From contig OZ252296.1 of the NCBI GenBank assembly GCA_965250245.1, positions 2,604,001-2,668,000 of the forward strand: a stretch of DNA of 64,000 nucleotides. Direction: 5' to 3'. How positions within the stretch are numbered: the stretch's first letter is position 1; every line of letters starts with the position of its first letter. This DNA is from JABDIP01 sp965250245 (lineage in GTDB: Bacteria; Pseudomonadota; Alphaproteobacteria; DSM-16000; Inquilinaceae). The position numbers and the translations under genes are program-made. A model generated the notes under the pieces. It was not told the DNA's origin. It searched no databases and saw only the letters and a program-made list of their open reading frames with translations. Below, one piece after another: positions 9,009 to 16,902 of this stretch.

Positions 9009-9443
9009 CTAGCCCATCCAGTAGCGTGGCCCCGGCCCGCGGCGGCCGGCGCTGTCGGCCGGGTTCGCCAGGCTGCATCGATCGATCGACAGGCAGCCGC
9101 AGCCGATGCATTGGGTCAGCCCGTCCCGAAGCCGCTGGAGCTCGGCGATCCGCCGGTCCACCCGCTCCGTCCAGGTCGCGGAAAGCCGGGCCCAATCCTC
9201 GCGGGTCGGCACCCGGCCGGCCGGCAGCTTCGAAAGCTCGGCGGCGATTTCGTCCAGGGACAGCCCGATGCGCTGGGCGAAGACGATGAACGCGATCCGC
9301 CGCAGGACCGATCGCGGATACCGGCGATGGCCGGATCCGGCCCGTTCCGAGGCGATCAGCCCCTTCTCCTCATAGAAACGCAGCGCTGAGGCGGCGACGC
9401 CGCTGCGCCGCGCCACCTGGCTGATGGTCAGCACCCACTCCAT
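9009..9443 (-). CDS. soxR: SoxR-type redox-sensing MerR-family regulator
   Basis: SoxR is a dimeric activator whose [2Fe-2S] cluster senses redox-cycling compounds. The start at 9443 gives MEWVLTISQVARRSGVAAS, the usual SoxR N-terminus, and about 144 residues; the in-frame ATG at 9500 would lie inside the promoter. The MerR helix-turn-helix with RFYEEKGLI is at about residues 5-35. The cluster motif CIGCGCLSIDRC (CX2CXCX5C) is intact near residue 120. The gene is divergent from the SDR/QueA-like pair, and the intergenic region holds a SoxR-like operator. In non-enteric bacteria SoxR usually controls such small sets of genes directly, without SoxS; none is seen here. Confidence 0.93.
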   Translation of the reverse strand: MEWVLTISQVARRSGVAASALRFYEEKGLIASERAGSGHRRYPRSVLRRIAFIVFAQRIGLSLDEIAAELSKLPAGRVPTREDWARLSATWTERVDRRIAELQRLRDGLTQCIGCGCLSIDRCSLANPADSAGRRGPGPRYWMG

Positions 9444-9469
9444 GCCGTCGATTGGAGCATATTTTGCGC

Positions 9470-9500
9470 TTGACTTCAAGTTCACTTTAACTTGTAGCAA
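9470..9500 (+). promoter_or_regulatory. SoxR/MerR-type promoter with 19-bp spacer and operator palindrome
   Basis: A -35 box TTGACT (9470-9475) and a -10-like TAGCAA (9495-9500) are separated by 19 bp, the over-long spacing typical of MerR-family promoters. The spacer carries an inverted repeat CAAGTT-N6-AACTTG (9477-9494), resembling the SoxR box (CTCAAG/CTTGAG type). It reads toward the SDR gene at 9533 and is 26 bases from the soxR start on the other strand, so autoregulation is possible. Confidence 0.75.
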
Positions 9501-9532
9501 AGAGGCTCCACGAAGCGAGGAGCACGGATTCC

Positions 9533-10255
9533 ATGTCGAATGACAGACATTTCAAGGGCCTGCGTGTCGCCGTCACCGGTGGCACCTCCGGGTTGGGGCT
9601 GGCGCTGGTGCGGCAGCTCACGGCACTCGGTGCCGAAATCGCCTTCGTCGCCCGGGGCAAGCCGGCCATCGCCCGGACCCGGACGGAAACCGGCGCCCAT
9701 GGCATCGTCGGCGATGTCGGGCGGAAGCAGGACATCCATCCGATCGCCCTGCAGATCACCGGTACGCTGGGCGGCCTGGACGTCCTGATCAACAACGCCT
9801 CCAGCCTGGGGCCGGTCCCCCTCGCCCTCCTGTCGGATACCGACTGCGAAGCGCTGGAGGAGGCCCTGGCGGTCAACCTGGTCGGCCCGTTCCGGCTCAC
9901 CAAGGCGCTGTTCGGCGCCCTCGCCGCCTCCGCCCGGGAGGGCCGTGGCGCCGTGGTGGTCAATATCTCCAGCGACGCGGCGGTCAACGCCTATCCCGGC
10001 TGGGGCGCCTATGGCGCCAGCAAGGCCGCGCTCGGTCACTTGTCGGCGATCTGGGGCGTGGAGGCCGAGGCCGAGGGCGTCCGGTTGCTGTCGATCGATC
10101 CCGGCGACATGGACACGCCGTTGCATGCCGCGGCGGTGCCGGATGCCGACCCGGCGACCCTGCGCGCGCCGGCGGACGCCGCGTCCGACATCGTCACGGC
10201 CATTGGCGAGGCCCTGGGTGCCCGGCGACCGGTCTTCATCGGGGTGGAAGGATGA
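9533..10255 (+). CDS. Short-chain dehydrogenase/reductase (SoxR-controlled)
   Basis: This is a 240-residue classical SDR. The NAD(P)-binding glycine motif is TGGTSGLG (residues about 15-22), followed by the NNAS motif (DVLINNASSLG), the catalytic Ser (NISSDAAVN) and YxxxK as YGASK. The product starts with ATG at 9533. The stop overlaps the next gene by four bases (ATGA), so the two are translationally coupled. With a SoxR-type promoter directly upstream, it is probably induced by redox-active compounds and may reduce a quinone-like or carbonyl substrate. The substrate cannot be read from the sequence. Confidence 0.9.
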   Translation: MSNDRHFKGLRVAVTGGTSGLGLALVRQLTALGAEIAFVARGKPAIARTRTETGAHGIVGDVGRKQDIHPIALQITGTLGGLDVLINNASSLGPVPLALLSDTDCEALEEALAVNLVGPFRLTKALFGALAASAREGRGAVVVNISSDAAVNAYPGWGAYGASKAALGHLSAIWGVEAEAEGVRLLSIDPGDMDTPLHAAAVPDADPATLRAPADAASDIVTAIGEALGARRPVFIGVEG

Positions 10256-11355
10256 TCGCCGCCACGGGGCCGGATCGGCGCGCCGCCAAGCTGCTGATCG
10301 TCGACTCTGCGGGCGGGCTGCGCCAGATGACGCGCGCCGGCCTCGCCGCGCTTTTCGAACCCGGCGATCTGGTCGTCGCCAACGACGCCGCGACGTTGCC
10401 GGCGAGCCTGCCCGGGGTTCATCATCCGTCCGGCGCGCCGATCGAGATCCGGCTGGCGGCCTGGCATGCGGCGGGCGATCCCACCCGCTTCACGGCGCTG
10501 GCCTTCGGCGCCGGCGACCACCGCACCCCCACCGAGGATCGGCCGACGCCCCCGCCCCTGTTCCCGGGTGACCGCCTGGGGCTCGGGCCGCTGACGGCAA
10601 TCGTCGAGGATGTGCTCGACCATCCCCGCCTGATCACCGTCCGGTTTCAGGGGTCGAAGGACACGGTGCTGGCGGGCATCGCCCGGCATGGGCGGCCGGT
10701 CCAGTACGCCCATGTGCCGCAACCGCTGGCGCTCTGGGACGTCTGGACGGCGGCGGCGGGCGTGCCGTTCGCCTTCGAGCCGCCCTCGGCCGGTTTCGCC
10801 CTCGACTGGTCCGTGCTGGCCGAATGGCGCCGGCGCGGGGTCGGTTTCGCCACCCTCACCCACGCCGCCGGCCTTTCATCGACCGGCGATCCGGAGCTCG
10901 ACGGCCGCCTTCCCTTCGATGAGCCCTATCGCATCCCGGCGACGACGGCGCGGGCGGTCGACCGGGCCAGGCAGGCAGGCCGGCGGGTTATCTCCATCGG
11001 CACGACCGTGGTGCGCGCCCTGGAAGCCGCGGCCCAGACCTGGGGATGCGTGGTGCCCGGCGATGGCGTCGCCCGCGGCCGGATCACGGCGGATACGTCG
11101 CTGCAGGTGGTGGACACGATCCTGTCCGGCGTGCATCAGCGGGGCGAGAGTCATTTCGAGCTCCTGCGCGCCTTCGCCGATGACGACGTCCTGGACAGCG
11201 CCACCGCGCATCTCGTCCGGCAGGGGTTCAGAAGCCACGAATTCGGCGATTCCGTCCTGATCGAGCGGCGACGGGAACGATCCGCCCTCACCGACCGGCA
11301 CCGCCTCCCAGTGCCGGACGCGCATTGTCCGGAACCCGGCTGCATGGTATCCTGA
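10252..11355 (+). CDS. QueA-like S-adenosylmethionine:tRNA ribosyltransferase-isomerase paralogue
   Basis: The 367-residue product resembles QueA, which adds the epoxycyclopentane ring in queuosine synthesis. VVANDAATLPASLPG corresponds to the QueA strand LVFNDTRVIPARL, and GTTVVRALEAAA to GTTSVRSLE. The N-terminal QueA segment is shortened, and the tract around THAAGLSSTGDPELDG differs from the usual QueA sequence. The C-terminus carries a Cys pair (HCPEPGCMVS). Pairing with an SDR under a SoxR promoter is not expected for housekeeping queuosine synthesis, so it is more likely a divergent paralogue acting on another substrate. It could still be the functional QueA if no other copy exists in the genome. 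Confidence 0.8.
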   Translation: MIAATGPDRRAAKLLIVDSAGGLRQMTRAGLAALFEPGDLVVANDAATLPASLPGVHHPSGAPIEIRLAAWHAAGDPTRFTALAFGAGDHRTPTEDRPTPPPLFPGDRLGLGPLTAIVEDVLDHPRLITVRFQGSKDTVLAGIARHGRPVQYAHVPQPLALWDVWTAAAGVPFAFEPPSAGFALDWSVLAEWRRRGVGFATLTHAAGLSSTGDPELDGRLPFDEPYRIPATTARAVDRARQAGRRVISIGTTVVRALEAAAQTWGCVVPGDGVARGRITADTSLQVVDTILSGVHQRGESHFELLRAFADDDVLDSATAHLVRQGFRSHEFGDSVLIERRRERSALTDRHRLPVPDAHCPEPGCMVS

Positions 11356-11412
11356 AATCAGGCGTCAATACGTTGATAAATAACAGAAAATCATGCCTGG
11401 GGAGGGAAATCC

Positions 11413-12357
11413 ATGAGACGACGCGATGTCCTGAAATCCGGATTGGTCGGCGGGTTTGCCGGCGCGGCGGTCGCGGCGGGCCCCGTCACGGCGCGGGCTC
11501 AGGAGGCTGGCGGCGTCACTTTCGTCTTCGCCCACGGGTCCTGGCACGGGGCCTGGTGCTGGGCGAATGTCATCCCGCATCTGGTGGCCGCCGGCCACAA
11601 CGCGATCCCGCTGGACCTGCCGGGCCACGGGCTGGATGCGAAGTTCCCGCCCTCCTACTTCAAGCGGCCGCTCGATCCGGAGGCCTTCGCGGCCGAGCCG
11701 TCGCACATGGCCGAGATCGGCCTGGACGCCTTCGCGGGCGCGGTGGTCGACGCGGTCGACCAGGCAAGGGCCGGCGGCGCCGAGCGGGTGATCGTCGTCG
11801 GCCATTCCATGGGCGGCGTTCCGATCTCCTTCGCCGGAGAGCAGGCCGCGGACAGGATCGACACGCTGGTCTTCGTGACCGCCTGCATGATGCCGCCCGG
11901 CAAGCCCTGGGCGGAGTATTTCGGCGTCCCGTCCCAGGAGGATTCCCGGCTCGGATCGGTCATCATGGCCGATCCGGGCGTGACCGGCGGCCTCAGATGG
12001 GACCCCCGGTCCACGGACCCGGAGTATCTGGCCGCCGCGAAGGCGGCCCTGGCGCATGACGTAGACGACTCCGTCTTGGCCGCCGCCATGAACCTGCTGA
12101 CCCCGGATGCCCCGATCTCGATCTACGGCGTGGCGCCGGAGCTGAGCCAGGAGCGCTATGGCTCGCTCCGGCGAGTCTTCGTCAAATGCGCCCAGGACTG
12201 GACGCTGCGTCCCGGCACCCAGGACCTGATGATCAGCGACCTCGACGCCGCCTTCCCCGACAACCCGACCATCGTCCACGAGATCGACGCAAGCCACGAG
12301 GTCATGCTCTCGAAGCCCAGGGAGCTTGCCGAGGTGCTCCTGGAGGTTGCCGCCTAG
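11413..12357 (+). CDS. Exported alpha/beta hydrolase (hydroxynitrile-lyase/esterase-like)
   Basis: This 314-residue protein starts with MRRRDVLKSGL, a twin-arginine-like signal with a hydrophobic segment ending about residue 32 (ARAQ). It is therefore probably exported by Tat to the periplasm. The hydrolase fold is shown by the oxyanion segment FVFAHGSWHGAWCW, the nucleophile elbow GHSMGG and the C-terminal His in ASHEVMLSKP. The late segment KCAQDWTLRP resembles plant-type methylesterase/hydroxynitrile lyase relatives. A strong Shine-Dalgarno GGGGAGGG precedes the ATG. It lies 57 bases after the QueA-like gene and could be read from the same SoxR-type promoter, but that is not shown. Confidence 0.85.
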   Translation: MRRRDVLKSGLVGGFAGAAVAAGPVTARAQEAGGVTFVFAHGSWHGAWCWANVIPHLVAAGHNAIPLDLPGHGLDAKFPPSYFKRPLDPEAFAAEPSHMAEIGLDAFAGAVVDAVDQARAGGAERVIVVGHSMGGVPISFAGEQAADRIDTLVFVTACMMPPGKPWAEYFGVPSQEDSRLGSVIMADPGVTGGLRWDPRSTDPEYLAAAKAALAHDVDDSVLAAAMNLLTPDAPISIYGVAPELSQERYGSLRRVFVKCAQDWTLRPGTQDLMISDLDAAFPDNPTIVHEIDASHEVMLSKPRELAEVLLEVAA

Positions 12358-12442
12358 GCCCGCCCGGCTGCCGTGGTTGACGCCTGACCGCCGGACCGGC
12401 AAAAGGGGCTCGGCGTCACAGCCTGCGGCGTTCGCCAAGCCC

Positions 12443-12532
12443 GGATGGGTGGCCGAGTGGTTGAAGGCACCGGTCTTGAAAACCGGCAGGGGTTAGCGCT
12501 CCTCGTGGGTTCGAATCCCACCCCATCCGCCA
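12443..12532 (+). tRNA. tRNA-Ser (anticodon TGA)
   Basis: A class II tRNA of 90 nt including encoded CCA. The acceptor GGATGGG pairs with CCCATCC (12522-12528), the discriminator is G, and the T loop reads GGGTTCGAATCCC. The anticodon stem CCGGT/ACCGG holds the loop TCTTGAAAA with TGA, and a long variable arm is present. No integrase or direct repeat suggests use as an attachment site. Confidence 0.97.
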
Positions 12533-12546
12533 GCGCCGCCTGAGGT

Positions 12547-13263
12547 TCACGTCCGCGGCCGTCGGGGCGCTAAGGCGCCCGTAATCCACTCGAAGGCGCG
12601 GCTGACGGCGTCCTTGGCGTCGCCTTGCAGGCAGTGGCCGTGCGCGATGATGAGATTGTCGAAATCCCAGCCGAGGATTGTCTCGACGCTCCGGCGTACC
12701 GCCGGCTTGTCCCGGACGCTGAGCCTGATGTCCAGGGGGACACCGCCCTCCTCGCCCAGGACACCGGCCAGGTGCTTGACGCCGCGCCAGATCCAGGTTT
12801 CGCCGGCCGCGTCGTGCTTCTGGATCAGATCCGTCAGGATCAGCGTCCTGGAGGGCTTGTGCAGAAACGCCACCTCGTCCAGGACGGCGTGCCCCTCGAC
12901 CGCACAGTGATCGATCTCACCGGTCCACGGGGCCTCGACATCGTTCGTCAGCAGCGTGTCGACGGCGATATCCGGATGGCGCTTTCCGAACCCCGGCGAG
13001 GCCCAGACCCTGGCTGAGGGGTACAGGGCCTTCCAGGGCTCGACGCCGAGGCTGTGGATCTTGTTCGGCGCGACGAGATGTTCGACCGGGCCCAGCCTGT
13101 CGACGGCGCGGCAGCGTTCCGGCGTCGGCCGCACCGGCGAGTGAAGCCAGACCCCTCCGGACTCCAACCGGATGACCGTCATCCGTGTCGTGAACGGCAG
13201 CACTCCGAACATGCGGACGTCGTCGCCGTTCATCGTCCAGATGGTCTGTCCGAATGGCTCCAT
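12547..13263 (-). CDS. DUF4336 domain protein (metallo-hydrolase-like)
   Basis: The 238-residue product starts at the ATG at 13263 (MEPFGQTIWTMNGDDVRMFG) and matches the DUF4336 type: an early strand with TRMTVIRLESGGVWLHSP, then LVAPNKIHSLGVEPWKALYP, then FLHKPSRTLILTDLI and LIIAHGHCLQG. These are remnants of a metallo-beta-lactamase-like fold with few metal ligands. Function is unknown. It follows the kinase gene by 16 bases on the same strand and may be the last gene of the kinase operon. Confidence 0.8.
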   Translation of the reverse strand: MEPFGQTIWTMNGDDVRMFGVLPFTTRMTVIRLESGGVWLHSPVRPTPERCRAVDRLGPVEHLVAPNKIHSLGVEPWKALYPSARVWASPGFGKRHPDIAVDTLLTNDVEAPWTGEIDHCAVEGHAVLDEVAFLHKPSRTLILTDLIQKHDAAGETWIWRGVKHLAGVLGEEGGVPLDIRLSVRDKPAVRRSVETILGWDFDNLIIAHGHCLQGDAKDAVSRAFEWITGALAPRRPRT

Positions 13264-13279
13264 GGTGCTCGCTGCGCCT

Positions 13280-14626
13280 TCAGTCGCGGGGACCCTCCGC
13301 CGCCTGCTGGAATTGGCGTCTTTCCTCAGGCTCGTCAATGGTCTCCGAGAGCTGTTGGATCAGCTCCTCCATCGAGGCCGCCTTGGCCGCCTGACGCTTG
13401 ACCAGGACCGTGGCGATCGGCCCGAGATGCGGTTTCAACAGGTCGGCGAGACGCTGGAGGGTCTCGTCCGGGATGTCGGCCTGGGACGGGCCGGCATTGG
13501 CGGCCAGGAGGCGCAGGATCGAGTCGTGCACGGCCTGGTGCTCGTCGGTCTCCGAGAGCTCCCCGAGGATGGCGCGGATCATGTCGTCGACCGTCGTGCA
13601 GCTGGCGGCCGCGCGGCGGGCGATGACCCGACCCATCGGGCCGATCTTCTTGATCAGGTGCCGTTCGACCTCCATCAGGGTCCGCGACGACATCTGCTGC
13701 AGCATGGTGTTCGAGGCGCCCGAAGCCGCCTGGGGCTTGGGCCGCGCGAGCACGGTGGCGTCGGCCAGCCTTGTGTTGTCGGCCGTGGGCAGGGCCTCGG
13801 CGAGGGCGGCGCGCAAGGCCGCCGCATCGGCGAACCGGTCCGCCGGATCGACGCTCATCGCCGTCAGGACGACCCGGTCCAGCGCCTCGGAGATGCCGGG
13901 CGCGATCGCGCTCGGCGGGGTGGCGCCGCCATCCTGCACGGCGTCGAACAGCGCCTCGACCCCGCCGCCCCGATAGGGCTTCCGGCCGGTGATCAGCTCG
14001 TAGAGCAGGACGCCGCAGGCATAGATGTCGGCGCGCGCGTCGACCGCGCCGCCGGTGAACTGTTCCGGCGCCATATAGGACGGCGTGCCGATCATGCCGG
14101 CACCGGTCTCGCCCATGGCGGTCATCCGGGCGATGCCGAAATCGGTGAGCTTGACGGTGCCGTCCCCGGTCAGCATCACGTTCGCCGGCTTCAGGTCGCG
14201 GTGCACGATGCCGGCGTCGTGGATGCAGGTCAGACCGCTGAGGATCTGGGCCAGGATCGCGTGGATCTCGTCCAGTCCCAGCGCCTGCGCCGCGGCCATC
14301 CGGTCCTCCAGGGTGATGGAGTCGACCTTCTCCATCACCAGGTAGGGAACGCGGTCCTCCTGCAGATAGTCGAACACCGTGACCAGGTTGGGGTGCAGCA
14401 CGCGCCCGGCCGCCTTGGCCTCGCGGGCGAAGCGCTCCAGCCAGTCCTCGGCGCCGGCGGCGTCGATCAGGTGCCGGTGGACCGTCTTGATGGCGACCGG
14501 GCGTTCGATGTCAGGGTCGTGGCCGTCATAGACGACGCCCATCGCCCCCTGCCCCAGGATGCCGTCGATGCGGTACTTGCCGACGAAGCTGGGGCCGTTC
14601 GGCGCGAGGATGGTCAGATCATTCAT
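13280..14626 (-). CDS. Hanks-type serine/threonine protein kinase
   Basis: The 448-residue cytoplasmic kinase has all major catalytic motifs: the glycine loop GQGAMGVVY (residues 25-33), the ATP-binding Lys47 (VAIKTV), the catalytic loop HRDLKPANV (142-150), DFG (162-164) and APEQ in the activation segment. A C-terminal region of about 170 residues after the kinase domain is largely helical, with two copies of a K(K)xGPxxxVxxR-like pattern (IKKIGPMGRVIARRAA and LKPHLGPIATVLVKRQ), suggesting an internal repeat. There is no transmembrane segment. The start overlaps the end of the heme-sensor gene by eight bases, so sensor and kinase are translationally coupled. The target is unknown. Confidence 0.92.
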   Translation of the reverse strand: MNDLTILAPNGPSFVGKYRIDGILGQGAMGVVYDGHDPDIERPVAIKTVHRHLIDAAGAEDWLERFAREAKAAGRVLHPNLVTVFDYLQEDRVPYLVMEKVDSITLEDRMAAAQALGLDEIHAILAQILSGLTCIHDAGIVHRDLKPANVMLTGDGTVKLTDFGIARMTAMGETGAGMIGTPSYMAPEQFTGGAVDARADIYACGVLLYELITGRKPYRGGGVEALFDAVQDGGATPPSAIAPGISEALDRVVLTAMSVDPADRFADAAALRAALAEALPTADNTRLADATVLARPKPQAASGASNTMLQQMSSRTLMEVERHLIKKIGPMGRVIARRAAASCTTVDDMIRAILGELSETDEHQAVHDSILRLLAANAGPSQADIPDETLQRLADLLKPHLGPIATVLVKRQAAKAASMEELIQQLSETIDEPEERRQFQQAAEGPRD

Positions 14627-15491
14627 CGATCATCTTCATGGCGCGCTCGAGACTGCGCCGCATGCGGTTGAACGAGGCCGAGAGCGAGCTGATCTCGTCC
14701 TTTCCGGGCTTGGCGTATTCCGGCACGGAGAAGTCGCCCATGCTGACCGTCTCGGCCACTGCCGACATACGGGCCACCGGGCGCAGCACAATACGGCTGA
14801 GCATGCCGTTGGTCACGATGAGGACCAGCAGGAACGCCACCGACAGCGCGGCGACCAGGATGACGACGGTCTCCTGCGCCCGCTCCTCGGCCAGGGACAT
14901 GGGCGCGGAGATGATCTGGGCGCCAATGGTCTCGCCCAACTGCCAGCCGAAGCCGTTCACCGGGCCGTAGAGGTCGACCATGGCGGGCGGGGCAGCCTCG
15001 GGCGTCGAGTGGCAGCGCAGGCAGCCTTCCTGCTTCACGACCAACGGGAACGCCACCGTCAGGAAGCGCCCCTCCTCGTTCTCCACCACGGTGGCAAGCT
15101 GCTCCAGCGACGGGTCCGCCCGGAACTGCTCGATCAGGGACTCTTCAAGGTCGTTCGGCAAATCCGCCGGGTTGGTCGGATTCAGCGCCGCCTCCTTGTA
15201 GTAGTACTGCGGAAAGGCGTTCCGGAACGTCGCGAACACGCTCTGCGCCGCATAGGACGTGACCGATTCCGGGAAGAACAGGATGTCGTTGTCGTCCGAC
15301 AGCAGCGGGTCGATGCTGTTCAGCGTGTAGGATCGGACCGCCAGCGCGTTGGCGCGCAGCAGGCCGATCTCCTGCTTGATCTCCTCGACCGCGTTGTCCT
15401 GGGCGACCCAGTAGGAGAGGCCCGTCGCCGCGCCGATTCCCAGCAGGCACGCCAGGACCAGAACCATGTTGTATTTGAAGCGGAGGCCCAT
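14619..15491 (-). CDS. Membrane c-type heme (Tll0287-like/DUF3365) sensor with HAMP domain
   Basis: The 290-residue protein has an N-terminal transmembrane segment (about residues 9-30), a periplasmic domain with a single CXXCH heme c motif (CLRCHST, about residue 157), a second transmembrane segment (about 207-227) and a cytoplasmic HAMP domain. DUF3365/Tll0287-like domains bind heme c and are proposed redox sensors. There is no catalytic output domain, so the overlapping Ser/Thr kinase is the natural partner. It resembles a second protein at 20371-21120, which lacks the HAMP part. Confidence 0.88.
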   Translation of the reverse strand: MGLRFKYNMVLVLACLLGIGAATGLSYWVAQDNAVEEIKQEIGLLRANALAVRSYTLNSIDPLLSDDNDILFFPESVTSYAAQSVFATFRNAFPQYYYKEAALNPTNPADLPNDLEESLIEQFRADPSLEQLATVVENEEGRFLTVAFPLVVKQEGCLRCHSTPEAAPPAMVDLYGPVNGFGWQLGETIGAQIISAPMSLAEERAQETVVILVAALSVAFLLVLIVTNGMLSRIVLRPVARMSAVAETVSMGDFSVPEYAKPGKDEISSLSASFNRMRRSLERAMKMIDE

Positions 15492-15552
15492 CTGCCGATT
15501 TCCTTCTTACTTCGGTGTGTCGTTTCGTGTTTCGGGGTCTTTGACGGGCCGC

Positions 15553-16563
15553 TCAGCGCGGCGCGCGCAGGTCCAGCATCTGCCGCTGGGTCAGCACGCC
15601 GGTCGCCTCTTCCGACCGGGTTTCCTGGAAGGCGGTGATCGCCGCTCGGGTCTGCGGCCCGAAGATGCCGTCGACGAGGCCCTTGTAATGGCCGAGGTCG
15701 CGGAGCGTGCGCTGGATCGCGCGCTTGGCGGAGCGCGACAGCGACTGCTCCAGAAGGGTCAGCTCCTCCAGGGTTTCCGGCCGGTCGTCCGGCTGGACCG
15801 TGGAGACCTGGATCGTCACGGGATCGATCGTGACCTCAGGAACGGCTGGGCTGCGCAGATAGATCGGCGCGGCCGGCAGGGCTGAGACGGTCACGTCGCC
15901 GCTGGCGAGCATGCGGCGGAACACGTCGCCGATCTCGATCACCTCGTCCCGGCCCGCCGCGGCGATGACCTGCACGATCGGATCGGAATTGCTGTAATGC
16001 GCCACCAGGATGGATCCGGAACCCGGCACAGGCTCCGGCGCGCGTTCCACGACCAGCAGCCCGTCCGGCAAGGCGGCGGGCGGGGCGCTGACCGTGGTCA
16101 CCACCGCCCCGCCCTGCTCCGCCTGCGCGGCGGCGCGGGCGAAGGCCAGCAGCGGGATGGCCTGGGTGAACAGATCCGTCGGCCGGTTCAGGCTGGCGCC
16201 GTCCGGCAGGACGAATTCCCGGCCTTCGAAGGACACCGCCGGCATGTCGAGATAGACGAAGGTCGCGCGGGCGTTCGCGGCTTCGGATGTGAACCGCTTC
16301 AGCATCGAGCGCAGCTCGGCGTTGTTCGGGCCGGCGGAGCGCAGCGTCTCCGCGCCCATGACCTGGAGCTGGGCCTGGATGGCGTCGGCCCGTGCAGCGC
16401 CCTGGCCGACCGACACCACCAGCGCGACCACCCGATCGGATTGCGCGACGGCCGACGGCGTCGACAGGATCAGCACCGCGATCGAGAAGAGAATGCGCGC
16501 AACCACCTTCTGCGCCTCTCTGCGCATGGCCTTCGATGGGGCGGTCTGGGTATTCGGTGTCAT
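15553..16563 (-). CDS. Caspase-like/peptidoglycan-binding exported protein
   Basis: The 336-residue protein has a signal peptide ending STPSAVAQ. The N-terminal domain has the order of a caspase-like (peptidase C14) fold (VVALVVSVGQG, LRSMLKRFTSEAANARATFVYL), but the His and Cys catalytic residues are not where expected: the His-Gly segment is replaced by LDMPAVSFEG and no Cys is seen. It is probably a pseudo-enzyme. The C-terminus is a PG_binding_1 domain (IQRTLRDLGHYKGLVDGIFG, TRAAITAFQ). It is the first gene of the operon that continues with the heme sensor and the kinase, so it may report wall state to the kinase. That link is inference. Confidence 0.75.
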   Translation of the reverse strand: MTPNTQTAPSKAMRREAQKVVARILFSIAVLILSTPSAVAQSDRVVALVVSVGQGAARADAIQAQLQVMGAETLRSAGPNNAELRSMLKRFTSEAANARATFVYLDMPAVSFEGREFVLPDGASLNRPTDLFTQAIPLLAFARAAAQAEQGGAVVTTVSAPPAALPDGLLVVERAPEPVPGSGSILVAHYSNSDPIVQVIAAAGRDEVIEIGDVFRRMLASGDVTVSALPAAPIYLRSPAVPEVTIDPVTIQVSTVQPDDRPETLEELTLLEQSLSRSAKRAIQRTLRDLGHYKGLVDGIFGPQTRAAITAFQETRSEEATGVLTQRQMLDLRAPR

Positions 16564-16648
16564 GGCCTTGCTCCGGCTCGATGTCTGTGTGCGTCTGTCG
16601 GGGGGCCGCCGGCATCGAGTGCTGTCCGGGCAGTCCAGTGTCTCTCAA

Positions 16649-16690
16649 AGAAACGACACGGCTTCGTGATCGGTTTCGGATTTCTCGCGA
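16649..16690 (-). promoter_or_regulatory. Conserved 42-bp upstream element, copy 1 (ECF-sigma-like promoter)
   Basis: Read on the minus strand, this element contains CGAAAC, 17 bases, then CGTTTC. It ends about 86 bases before the start of the caspase-like gene. It aligns without gaps to 17712-17753, upstream of the phosphatase gene, with about 32 of 42 positions identical. The AAC/CGT pair with this spacing resembles promoters read by ECF sigma factors. The rest of the 339-base gap 16564-16902 holds no supported gene; a hairpin ATGCCGGC/GCCGGCAT (16866-16894) may end phosphatase transcription. Confidence 0.55.
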
Positions 16691-16902
16691 TTGCCCTCGG
16701 GCGGCGGCAAGGCACTGCCGGAGGCGCCAGCCAGGGGGCCGGCGCTCCTATGGATCACCGTCGGTTCAGGGATGTCGGAATGCCCTGCGGCAGTTCACCA
16801 AGCGGTCGTCCGGCCGCGCGAGGCGGCCTGGACCGCGTTGATGCCGGCAATGGACAAGCACGGTGATGCCGGCCCTCCTCGACGACGCCGGCATGGCCTC
16901 GG

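Noticed and set aside
12443..12532. tRNA-Ser as an integration site
   Set aside because: No direct repeat of its 3' end or integrase gene is found nearby, and the flanking genes do not look like an island.
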